Shown here piece after piece: positions 6,903-13,959 of a DNA stretch of 14,075 nt (position 1 is the first letter of the stretch; the number at the start of each line of letters is the position of its first letter). A program made the position numbers and the translations under genes. This stretch comes from Thiodiazotropha sp037382065 (lineage in GTDB: Bacteria > Pseudomonadota > Gammaproteobacteria > Chromatiales > Chromatiaceae), in assembly GCA_037382065.1 (NCBI GenBank), contig JARRQF010000059.1, forward strand, positions 1-14,075, read 5' to 3'. Below the pieces are notes generated by a model. That model searched no databases, was not told where the DNA came from, and saw only the letters and a program-made list of their open reading frames with translations.

Positions 6903-7111
6903 TCTAATAACAGGTATCTGATTTTGAAGAAAATAGCTTCGGTGGTTATGGTCACCTATTGGGTGAATCACGCTACAACGTGAATGGCACGCTTGTGGCG
7001 GCACATGGCAGCGTTGCAACTCCTTGGAATAGCGGGCTATTCCGCGTCGTTGCGTCTTGCCCTGTACCACCACAAACGCACCCTTCACGCTGCCCAACTG
7101 ATCTTTTTAGG
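6876..7111 (-). mobile_element. MITE-1 copy C (236 bp, long form)
   Basis: It has the same terminal repeats as copy A in the opposite orientation, with target duplication TTAAA (6871-6875 and 7112-7116). It carries 117 extra bases (6975-7091) bounded by a 7-bp direct repeat, TCACGCT at 6968-6974 and 7085-7091. Removing one repeat and the extra bases gives exactly 119 bp, the length of copy A. The extra part is a nested hairpin: outer arms of 26 bases, and an inner perfect GGAATAGC/GCTATTCC stem. It starts within 15 bases of the pirin stop and overlaps the start of the b561 gene. Confidence 0.9.
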
Positions 7112-7124
7112 TTAAAAATTCTCA

Positions 7125-7970
7125 TCAGAAACGTCCCTCTTGATAGTCTGAAAATGCCTGCCTTAATTCAGCTTCATTATTCATAACAAAAGGGCCTCGT
7201 CTGGCGATGGGCTCTTCAAGGGGTAGGCCGGCAACTAAAATAAAACGGCTTGGCTCACGGGCTCTTATTTCAACCGTATCACCCTCCCCTAGCACGCCCA
7301 AGATACCCACCTCAAGCCGACTCTCCTCAATGAAAACACAACCTTCAACCAGATAGACAAAGGCATTGTAGTCAGATGCCAGCGGCTCACTAAGTTGTGC
7401 TCCTGCTGCCATTGTAATGTCGAGAAAAAGCGTTGGCGTTATTAACTCGCTCACAGGTCCACGAGTGTGCTGAGAGGTTTCACCAGCTATCACGCGGATT
7501 TCTACCCCATCACCACGCAACTCCTTCGCAATTGCCTGCTGCTCAAACTCTTGATAGCGCGGAGCTGTCATCTTATGTTTCGCCGGCAGGTTAACCCAAA
7601 GTTGAAAACCGGCCAGAAGCCCCTCTCTCTGCTGAGGCATCTCGGAGTGAATCACGCCTCTACCAGCAGTCATCCACTGCACACCCCCCGCCTGCAGCAC
7701 GCCTGTGTGACCGGCGTTATCGCGATGCTCCACCTGCCCCGCCAATAGATAGGTGACTGTCTCGAAACCTCGATGAGGATGGGCTGGAAATCCACCGATA
7801 TAATTTTCCGGTTCATCGGAACGAAAGTCATCCAACAGTAGAAATGGGTCCAGTTGTGGTAACTGAGGACCACCTATCAAACGCGTCAGACGCACACCGG
7901 CACCGTCGGCAGTCTCTTGCCCGAGCAGCGACCGCTGAACAGAGCGAACTTGTTTCAAAACACCAGACAT
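7125..7970 (-). CDS. Pirin family protein (bicupin)
   Basis: A 281-residue bicupin of the pirin family. Some members have quercetin 2,3-dioxygenase activity and others act as redox-sensitive or regulatory proteins; the substrate here is unknown. The N-terminal cupin keeps the metal ligands His64 and His66 (AHPHRGFETV) and His108 and Glu110 (GRGVIHSEMP), with the spacing of human pirin. The C-terminal ~100 residues form the second, metal-free cupin. GGGAG seven bases upstream supports the ATG at 7970. It is divergent from a LysR-type regulator and lies upstream of b561 and yceI. MITE-1 copy C begins just after its stop. Confidence 0.93.
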   Translation of the reverse strand: MSGVLKQVRSVQRSLLGQETADGAGVRLTRLIGGPQLPQLDPFLLLDDFRSDEPENYIGGFPAHPHRGFETVTYLLAGQVEHRDNAGHTGVLQAGGVQWMTAGRGVIHSEMPQQREGLLAGFQLWVNLPAKHKMTAPRYQEFEQQAIAKELRGDGVEIRVIAGETSQHTRGPVSELITPTLFLDITMAAGAQLSEPLASDYNAFVYLVEGCVFIEESRLEVGILGVLGEGDTVEIRAREPSRFILVAGLPLEEPIARRGPFVMNNEAELRQAFSDYQEGRF

Positions 7971-7993
7971 AAATGTCTCCCTTGCCTAAACCT

Positions 7994-8012
7994 ACCAATT
8001 TGATTGGTTATA
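7994..8012 (-). promoter_or_regulatory. Pirin promoter -10 with overlapping inverted repeat
   Basis: A perfect 6-3-6 inverted repeat, ACCAAT-TTG-ATTGGT (7994-8008), overlaps a minus-strand -10 candidate TATAAC (8012-8007), 24 bp upstream of the pirin start. Its place between pirin and the divergent lysR makes it a natural operator candidate for the LysR protein. The -35 is poor, as is common at activator-dependent promoters. Confidence 0.4.
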
Positions 8013-8025
8013 GAGAGAGTCTAGA

Positions 8026-8054
8026 TTGCATTTTTGATATATAAATAGTAAATA
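8026..8054 (+). promoter_or_regulatory. Possible native lysR promoter upstream of MITE-1 copy D
   Basis: TTGCAT (8026-8031) and TAAATA (8049-8054) are separated by 17 bp. Both boxes are imperfect and the region is A/T-rich, so the call is weak. If used, the transcript would carry the whole 118-bp element as a folded leader. Confidence 0.25.
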
Positions 8055-8093
8055 ATGAGAAACACTGTTGCTTATTTTGCAACAATGATTAAA

Positions 8094-8211
8094 CCTAAAA
8101 AATCAGTTGACCGCTCCATTCTAATAAGAGGTATCTGATTTTGAAGAAAATAGCTTCGATGGTTATGGTCACCTACTGGGTGAATCACACTGTCCAACTG
8201 ATCTTTTTAGG
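8094..8211 (-). mobile_element. MITE-1 copy D (118 bp, short form)
   Basis: It is in the opposite orientation to copy A and nearly identical, with one T fewer in the terminal tract and target duplication TTAAA (8089-8093 and 8212-8216). It lies between pirin and lysR, and its right end is 21 bp before the lysR ATG. On the + strand it carries TTGAAG (8141-8146), 17 bp, then TATGGT (8164-8169), a weak promoter-like pair pointing at lysR. Confidence 0.9.
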
Positions 8212-8232
8212 TTAAATGAGAGTCTAAGTTAG

Positions 8233-9159
8233 ATGAACCGTCTGGAATGTCTGGAAAGTTTTATTGCCGTGGTAGAATTGGGTCAATTCAGCGCGGCGGC
8301 CGAACGCCTCGGTATCGGAAAGTCAGTCATCAGCCGACGGGTTTCGGAACTCGAAGAACACCTTGGGGCTTTACTACTGCAACGTACTACCCGGCGCCTC
8401 TCTCTCACTGACGCAGGGCGCGAATTTTACCCCCGCTCAGTTCAACTTCTTGAGGATTTGGCAGAAGCCGAACAGTCGGTCTCCCGAGCACAAACTGACC
8501 TTAGTGGACGCATCCATCTTGCCGCACCACTCTCGTTTGGCCAGCTTCACCTGGCACCTGCCCTGAACACCTTCATCAGCAGACACCCCAAGGTGATACT
8601 CGACATCGACTTTAATGATAATGAAGTAAACCTAATTCAAGAGGGCATTGATCTGGCATTACGCATCGGCCAACTCAATGACTCTACGATGGTAGCGATA
8701 CCCTTGGCTCCGATACATTTCATGCTATGCGCCAGTCCAGATTATCTTGCTCGCCATGGCACCCCTCAAACACCTCAGGAACTAGCTGACCATCAAGGAC
8801 TCTGCTACAGCAATATAGCTGAACCACAAAAATGGCACTTCATCGAAAATACAGGACGCCACCTAACGGTGCGTATCCCACTACGCATGCAGGCAAATAA
8901 CGGCCAGATACTCCTTGAGGCAGCCGCTTCGGGGCATGGCATTTGTCTCTCCCCCACCTTTTTGGCCTATCAGGCCATACTGGAAGGACGACTATTGCCT
9001 ATTCTAAATAAATATACTTTACCAGCTGCTACCGCCTATGCGATCTACCCTAATCGCCGCTTCATCCCGCAACGAGTAAGAGTGCTAGCAGATTATTTAC
9101 GCGAGCAGTTTGGTGACCGACCCTACTGGGATGAGGGATTGGTTGAGATTCCCAAGTAG
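8233..9159 (+). CDS. LysR-type transcriptional regulator
   Basis: A 308-residue LysR-family regulator of usual length. Residues 1-60 are the winged helix-turn-helix (LESFIAVVELGQFSAAAERL, then GIGKSVISRRVSELEEHLGA), and the rest is the two-lobed effector-binding domain starting near GRIHLAAPLSFG. It resembles the group often found next to pirin genes. GAGAG at 8218-8222 is ten bases before the ATG, a modest ribosome site. The divergent pirin gene is the likely target. MITE-1 copy D separates the gene from its original upstream region. Confidence 0.93.
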   Translation: MNRLECLESFIAVVELGQFSAAAERLGIGKSVISRRVSELEEHLGALLLQRTTRRLSLTDAGREFYPRSVQLLEDLAEAEQSVSRAQTDLSGRIHLAAPLSFGQLHLAPALNTFISRHPKVILDIDFNDNEVNLIQEGIDLALRIGQLNDSTMVAIPLAPIHFMLCASPDYLARHGTPQTPQELADHQGLCYSNIAEPQKWHFIENTGRHLTVRIPLRMQANNGQILLEAAASGHGICLSPTFLAYQAILEGRLLPILNKYTLPAATAYAIYPNRRFIPQRVRVLADYLREQFGDRPYWDEGLVEIPK

Positions 9160-9228
9160 CCCCATTCTACGATGGTATTTTTTGTATCTATTGCCTGGCT
9201 GTCGATATCCCGAAAAAACTACCTTGAA

Positions 9229-9240
9229 CCTAAAAAGATC
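9229..9240 (+). mobile_element. MITE-1 terminal stub
   Basis: CCTAAAAAGATC is identical to the left end of copy A and is preceded by TTGAA, which would fit half of a 5-bp duplication. The rest of the element is missing, and the tandem repeat array starts at once. Twelve matching bases are unlikely by chance in a window this size, but the call is weaker than the complete copies. Confidence 0.45.
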
Positions 9241-9873
9241 ACTTTTTGAATACGCTATAAAATTTGTGAGTGCGTAGGATGCGGTGAGCGGTGCGAACCG
9301 CATCAATAACAGCTTGCAGTGATTCATGAATCATCAATGATGCGGTTCGTACCTCACCACATCCTACATAATATGTTCATATCGTACGTTATAAGTTATT
9401 CCATCACATTGACTCCAAAAATTTCACTACAAAGAATATAATCCTTCGAGCCCTTCGTGATAAAATAGCAGGTAACTCTTTTTGAAGTCGCGATAAAATT
9501 TATAATTGCGTAGGATGCGGTGAGCGGTGCGAACCGCATCAATAACGCCTTGCAGTGAGTCACCAACATCAATGATGCGGTTCGTACCTCACCACATCCT
9601 ACATAATATGTTCATATCGTACATTACGAGTTATTCCATCACATTGACTCCAAAAATTTCACCACAAAGAATATAATCCTTCGATCCCTTCGTGATAAAA
9701 TAGTAGGTAACTCTTTTTGAAGTCGCGATAAAATTTGTAATTGCGTAGGATGCGGTGAGCGGTGCGAACCGCATCAATAACAGCTTGCAGTGAGTCACGA
9801 ACATTAATGATGCGGTTCGTACCTCACCACATCCTACATAATATGCTCATATCGTACGTTATGAGTTATTCCA
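9240..9873. repeat. Tandem array, 2.7 copies of a ~235-bp unit
   Basis: The units start at about 9240, 9476 and 9711 (periods 236 and 235 bp), and the third is cut short at 9873. Each unit opens with a long imperfect palindrome (GTAGGATGCGGTGAGCGGTG ... CATCCTAC) at 9274-9367, 9510-9602 and 9745-9837. Then come ~140 bp of A/T-rich linker, present in full only in units 1 and 2. Palindromes with a GATGCGGTTCG core are, as I recall, common between genes in gammaproteobacteria. The array fills the whole gap between lysR and the next gene. I see no credible gene in 9160-9873. Confidence 0.88.
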
Positions 9874-10209
9874 TTAGATGAACTCCGAAGCATCCAATTC
9901 ACTCATGATTGAAATCACATCTTCGACCTGCACGCTACCCTTATCATCAGTCAACTTTTGTAGCTCTTGGATCAGTGTGGATTGGTAGGCACCACAACAT
10001 TCAAGCACTTCCTGCCGACTGTAACTCTGTTTGGTTTGTTCAATAGTCTCTGTTGTTGGCACATCATTTATAATCATCACTTCAGCAGAACGCCTGATCA
10101 TGCGACTGTTACCAGTCCCATCCTGAGAGGCAGTCAAGGGCCCTGTTTTGGTATAGCGCTTATCCTCAAAAGAGAACTGTTGGCCTACATTAAGTTGTGC
10201 AAAGCGCAT
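9874..10209 (-). CDS. Hypothetical protein, 111 residues
   Basis: I do not recognise a named family. The N-terminal ~45 residues (MRFAQLNVGQQFSFEDKRYT, then TGPLTASQDG and SRMIRRSAEVMI) look like a small beta domain seen in short uncharacterised proteins. The C-terminal part is polar and helical with a Cys-Cys pair (LECCGAYQS). The ATG at 10209 has GAGG five bases upstream. A TTG at 10239 would add ten residues but lacks a ribosome site. It follows the kinase-like gene on the same strand by 36 bp and is probably cotranscribed. Its last codons adjoin the repeat array, and the array linkers partly resemble its 3' end. Confidence 0.7.
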   Translation of the reverse strand: MRFAQLNVGQQFSFEDKRYTKTGPLTASQDGTGNSRMIRRSAEVMIINDVPTTETIEQTKQSYSRQEVLECCGAYQSTLIQELQKLTDDKGSVQVEDVISIMSELDASEFI

Positions 10210-10245
10210 CTTCACCTCTGTTATTACTACCGTTTTCAATATCTA

Positions 10246-11799
10246 CTATCTCATCAGATGCTGAAGCACCGTTGCTAAAAAACCTGATGGCGGAAAATGA
10301 TCGGTATCAATTGAAATCACCAGGGCTTGCTCTTCCTGAGTGAAGGGTTCCGCAGTTTCTTGTTGCCACTTCAAAACATCAAGGTCGGCTTCAGAGGCAT
10401 CCTTTCCCTGTCGATTTCTTTGTTCGATGCGATCATGCAACAGATCCTCACTAACCTGACAATCGAGTATTAATATTGGCGCTTGCTGACTCTCTGCCAG
10501 CTGTATAAAAATCCTACGTTGCCATTGCATCAAACAGGTGACATCAATCATCACGGAAAACCCAGCCCGTAACAGATGCTTTGCCATACCGCTTAAATGG
10601 TTGTAGGTAATCTGCGTTGCTCTATTACTATAGCGTTGTTTAGCTTGCGGTTCGGGAAAAAGCCGTTTCCTCTCTACATCAGAACGTAACCTGATCGCCA
10701 TGAGTTGTTCCGCAAACCAGCCACTCACAGTGCTTTTTCCCGACCCAGATACACCATGCGTGATAATCAGTGAAGCTGGGGGATGACGGATTACCGATTC
10801 CGCCAATGCAAGATAACTTCGATAGGCTTCAATCTGCTGTTGCATCTCCTCTTGTAGCAGCCCCGGCTGGAAGGCTCTTATCGCACAAACCTTCGCTCTG
10901 ACCATGGCACGATAAAGCAGATAGAATCGCAGCAGGCGTAAACCAGCATAGTCCCCGGTTTTTTCCAGGTAGCGATTCAACAACTGATCTGCGATCTGAT
11001 TCAACTCCCGGTGTTGTAGATCCATTAGTAGAAAAGCGAGGTCGCTGATGGTATCGATCCAACGCAGATCCGAGTTGAATTCAATGCCGTCAAATAGAGT
11101 TATCTGTCCCTCGAAAAGTGTGATATTTCCAAGATGGAGATCACCGTGGCACTCACGGATTTTAGCGGCGAGATAACGCTCTTCGAAGATAGGCTCCAGC
11201 AGCCGGGCTTGCTGCTCTGTCCAGGTTTGCAAACTATTGAGACGCTCGACTTCCAAAAGCGGCTGTCTTAATGCTCGGATGGTACGAAAATTCGCTTGCA
11301 TGGGTTGTACTACATGCTCAGTCATACCAAAAACCGGATCTCTGGTGACATCTGCTTGTTGGTGAAAATCTGCGATCAACTGCGCGAGTCGATCAATCAT
11401 CTCCCGCTTAAGGGGGTATCGATCTAGCAGTTCCTGCTGATGAAATCGACGCATTTTCACCGCATATTCAAGAGGCTTCTCGGTAACTGCCAATTGTGGG
11501 TTATCAATACTCCCACCTATAGCTACCACCTCAAGGTAAAGATTCGATGCGGCTCGCTTATTGAGCCGCAACTCTTCTGTGCAGCATTGATGGCGCTTCT
11601 CCAGTGTAGAAAAGTCCAGAAAACCCAGGTTTAGCGGTTTCTTGATCTTATAGGCGTAGTCACCAATCAGTAACAGATGGGAGATATGGGTCTCTATATG
11701 CTCGACATGATGCGTTGCATGACCAAAACAGTGCGGATGACTCAACAGTTGTTGAATCAGGCGATTTTGATCATCAAGTTCTGTAACAGTTGGAGTCAT
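10246..11799 (-). CDS. Aminoglycoside-phosphotransferase-like / P-loop kinase fusion protein
   Basis: About 517 residues in two domains. The N-terminal ~330 residues look like the APH kinase fold, with the catalytic loop HGDLHLGN and a metal-binding aspartate segment LFDGIEFN. The C-terminal ~170 residues form a P-loop NTPase/kinase with Walker A GVSGSGKST and a later Asp (MIDVTCL). This two-domain architecture is known as a conserved protein of unknown substrate, often annotated as bifunctional aminoglycoside phosphotransferase/ATP-binding protein. It should not be read as a resistance gene. I choose the ATG at 11799, eleven bases after AAGGG. A GTG at 11808 lies too close to that site. Confidence 0.85.
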   Translation of the reverse strand: MTPTVTELDDQNRLIQQLLSHPHCFGHATHHVEHIETHISHLLLIGDYAYKIKKPLNLGFLDFSTLEKRHQCCTEELRLNKRAASNLYLEVVAIGGSIDNPQLAVTEKPLEYAVKMRRFHQQELLDRYPLKREMIDRLAQLIADFHQQADVTRDPVFGMTEHVVQPMQANFRTIRALRQPLLEVERLNSLQTWTEQQARLLEPIFEERYLAAKIRECHGDLHLGNITLFEGQITLFDGIEFNSDLRWIDTISDLAFLLMDLQHRELNQIADQLLNRYLEKTGDYAGLRLLRFYLLYRAMVRAKVCAIRAFQPGLLQEEMQQQIEAYRSYLALAESVIRHPPASLIITHGVSGSGKSTVSGWFAEQLMAIRLRSDVERKRLFPEPQAKQRYSNRATQITYNHLSGMAKHLLRAGFSVMIDVTCLMQWQRRIFIQLAESQQAPILILDCQVSEDLLHDRIEQRNRQGKDASEADLDVLKWQQETAEPFTQEEQALVISIDTDHFPPSGFLATVLQHLMR

Positions 11800-11949
11800 A
11801 GTGTGCACATCCCTTGACTAAGCATTAGGTGATGCTAATATAGCGCAAATTTTGATCGTAGGCTGTAGGCGACGATCTTCTAGCCCGTCTAGTGATATCA
11901 TATTGATGCGATACCTGATGGATTAACAGTGACAGTTTCGAGGCAAATC

Positions 11950-12150
11950 ATGAATATTGACCGTATTGTTTTCGCCTTTGCCGGCTTTGCAATCCTATTG
12001 AGCTTAATCCTTTCCCACTACCACCACCCCTATTGGTTGTACTTCACCGCCTTTGTTGGACTCAATCTTTTTCAATCTGCCTTCACTGGATTCTGTCCAC
12101 TGGCTCTTATTTTAAAAAAGATGGGTAAAAGCAGCGGCGCTGCATTTTAA
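11950..12150 (+). CDS. Small DUF2892-like (YgaP-type) inner-membrane protein
   Basis: A 66-residue protein with two membrane helices (about 6-23 and 28-50) and the motif NLFQSAFTGFCPLALILKKM, typical of the DUF2892 family that also forms the membrane tail of the YgaP rhodanese. The conserved Cys of GFCP is present. In such proteins it lies near a sulfurtransferase domain, but none is fused here. The ATG at 11950 has GAGG seven bases upstream. A GTG at 11929 is in frame but has no ribosome site. The gene is alone, divergent from the kinase-like gene and convergent with rimO. Confidence 0.85.
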   Translation: MNIDRIVFAFAGFAILLSLILSHYHHPYWLYFTAFVGLNLFQSAFTGFCPLALILKKMGKSSGAAF

Positions 12151-12162
12151 CCTAGGATTTAA

Positions 12163-12178
12163 GGTGCAAGGATGCACC
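12163..12178. terminator. Small hairpin between convergent genes
   Basis: GGTGCA-AGGA-TGCACC is a perfect 6-bp stem with a four-base loop, between the DUF2892-like gene and the rimO stop. There is no good T tract on either strand, so terminator function is only suggested by its position. Confidence 0.3.
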
Positions 12179-12179
12179 G

Positions 12180-13535
12180 TTATATCCCTACCCCCTCATC
12201 TTCCTCCGTCTCATCGATGTCAATAGGTTCTGCCTGTAAGTCGTGTGCGGTTGCCTCGGTGATGCGTACCTTAATGAAATCCCCAGGCTCCAATTCCCAG
12301 CCGCCTGGTATAAACACCCGACCATCAATCTCAGGGGCATCCGCTGGACTACGTGCCACAACCTGCTTTTGATTTACTTCATCCACTAGCACAACCATCT
12401 CCTGTCCGATCTTGCCCTTTAACCGCTCGCGACTGATCTCCGCCTGGAGCTGCATAAACCGGGCTTGTCGCTCCTTTCTAACCTCATCTGGCAAGGCTCC
12501 TGGTAGCAGATTTGCCTGTGCACCATTAACCGGCGAGTAGGCGAAACAGCCAACCCGATCTAGCTGCGCCTCTTGCAAAAATTCGAGCAGATCTTCGAAC
12601 TCGGTTTCTGTCTCTCCAGGAAAACCGACAATAAAGGTACTGCGCAGAGTCAGGTCGGGACACTCCCGACGCCAACGGGCTATACGCGCCAATACCTTCT
12701 CCGTTGCTGCTGGACGCTTCATCGCCTTTAATACCCGTATATTGCCGTGCTGAAGCGGCATATCAAGATAAGGCAGGATGTGACCCTCTGCCATAATCGG
12801 CAATAACTCATCCACATGTGGATAGGGATAGACATAGTGCAGACGCACCCAGGCTTCAAGATCCCCTAGAGCAGAGGCGAGATCCTTGAGTTTGGAGTTC
12901 ACTGGACGGCCCTGCCAAAAATCGGGGCGGTATTTCAGATCCACGCCATAGGCACTGGTATCTTGAGAGACCACAAGTAGCTCTCGTACTCCAGATTCAA
13001 CCAAACGCTGAGCCTCCTGCATAATTTCTCCAAACGGTCGACTGACCAACGGCCCACGTAAATTGGGAATAATGCAAAAACTACAGCTATGGTTACACCC
13101 TTCAGAAATTTTCAGGTAGGCATAATGCCTGGGAGTGAGTTTGATACCTTCTGGAGGCAGTAGACTGGTAAATGGATCATGTGGGGCAGGTAGTTGCTGA
13201 TGAACCGCTTCCATTACCTCTTCATAAGCATGAGGACCGGTTACCGCAAGCACATGAGGATAGGCTGCTCGGATTCGCGCCTCGTCCTTACCCAAGCACC
13301 CCGTCACAATTACCTTGCCATTTTCATGTAGCGCCTCGCCAATCGCATCCAGGGACTCCTCAACGGCGGAATCGATAAACCCACAGGTATTCACAACAAC
13401 CAGATCAGCCTCTTGGTAGCTGATAGAGAGCTCGTAACCCTCGGCACGTATTCGACTGAGTATACGCTCAGAGTCCACTAGGTTTTTAGGACAGCCCAGT
13501 GACACGAAACCAATGGTTTTATTAAGTTTCGTCAT
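12180..13535 (-). CDS. rimO: Ribosomal protein S12 methylthiotransferase RimO
   Basis: A 451-residue radical-SAM enzyme that adds a methylthio group to the conserved aspartate of ribosomal protein S12, using S-adenosylmethionine and two [4Fe-4S] clusters. The N-terminal UPF0004 domain shows the auxiliary-cluster cysteines Cys15 (SLGCPKN), Cys51 (NTCGF) and Cys80 (GCLG). The radical-SAM motif is CNHSCSFC (Cys147, 151, 154). The C-terminal ~65 residues form the TRAM domain. Length and motifs are complete. The start codon overlaps the stop of the upstream unknown gene (ATGA, 13535-13532), so translation is probably coupled. Confidence 0.96.
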   Translation of the reverse strand: MTKLNKTIGFVSLGCPKNLVDSERILSRIRAEGYELSISYQEADLVVVNTCGFIDSAVEESLDAIGEALHENGKVIVTGCLGKDEARIRAAYPHVLAVTGPHAYEEVMEAVHQQLPAPHDPFTSLLPPEGIKLTPRHYAYLKISEGCNHSCSFCIIPNLRGPLVSRPFGEIMQEAQRLVESGVRELLVVSQDTSAYGVDLKYRPDFWQGRPVNSKLKDLASALGDLEAWVRLHYVYPYPHVDELLPIMAEGHILPYLDMPLQHGNIRVLKAMKRPAATEKVLARIARWRRECPDLTLRSTFIVGFPGETETEFEDLLEFLQEAQLDRVGCFAYSPVNGAQANLLPGALPDEVRKERQARFMQLQAEISRERLKGKIGQEMVVLVDEVNQKQVVARSPADAPEIDGRVFIPGGWELEPGDFIKVRITEATAHDLQAEPIDIDETEEDEGVGI

Positions 13536-13864
13536 GAATTGAGCAATCCCATCAGAGAATCACTTGCGTAATCTCGTCCCATCTCGACAATAATCGTCTC
13601 TGACAACTCCAAATCGCCACTTGCCAAGTGTGGCAATAACTGCTCAGCCACCTGTTGCACGATTAACATTCCGGCCCGGTTAGGATCTGCCTCACTTAAC
13701 TTAGTGATATTGTTTTGCAAAGTCTTTAAATAGTCTGAAAAGGTCGCGGCCTGTCCCTCCTGTCCAAGCGCTTGAAATTCAGAGGTAAAGTCAACATGCA
13801 GCTCACGACCGGGCTGACCAGGATCATCCAGTACACCGATTTTCAAAGGGCCCTCAATCAGCAT
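13532..13864 (-). CDS. Hypothetical protein coupled to rimO, 110 residues
   Basis: I do not recognise this family. It is an acidic, soluble-looking protein with no signal peptide or membrane segment: a short beta-like start (GPLKIGVLDD), then helices (FSDYLKTLQNNITKL and MLIVQQVAEQLLPHL). It overlaps rimO by four bases, so it is probably the first gene of a two-gene operon. There are two adjacent ATG codons. The second (13864) is seven bases from GGAG and better spaced than the first (13867). Whether it takes part in S12 modification is unknown. Confidence 0.75.
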   Translation of the reverse strand: MLIEGPLKIGVLDDPGQPGRELHVDFTSEFQALGQEGQAATFSDYLKTLQNNITKLSEADPNRAGMLIVQQVAEQLLPHLASGDLELSETIIVEMGRDYASDSLMGLLNS

Positions 13865-13959
13865 CATTTTTCTCCATTCAAGTTATAACAGAGCGACATA
13901 TTAATCTGTTCGGGATGAGCATCACAGCTGAATTCACAGGATTTTACGGCCATTCCCTC

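Noticed and set aside
6903..7097. In-frame 65-residue N-terminal extension of the cytochrome b561 gene
   Set aside because: It is translated entirely from MITE-1 copy C, is low-plausibility basic sequence with no membrane or family features, and exists only because the element happens to stay open.
9097..9327. Minus-strand open frame across the lysR end and the repeat array
   Set aside because: It spans the lysR tail, the MITE-1 stub and the first palindrome, with no ribosome site or family features.
9240..9873. CRISPR array
   Set aside because: The units are ~235 bp and similar along their whole length, without short repeats separated by unique spacers, and there are no cas genes nearby.
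10246..11799. Aminoglycoside resistance gene
   Set aside because: Only the kinase fold is shared. The fusion to a P-loop domain and the chromosomal context match a conserved protein of unknown substrate, not known resistance enzymes.
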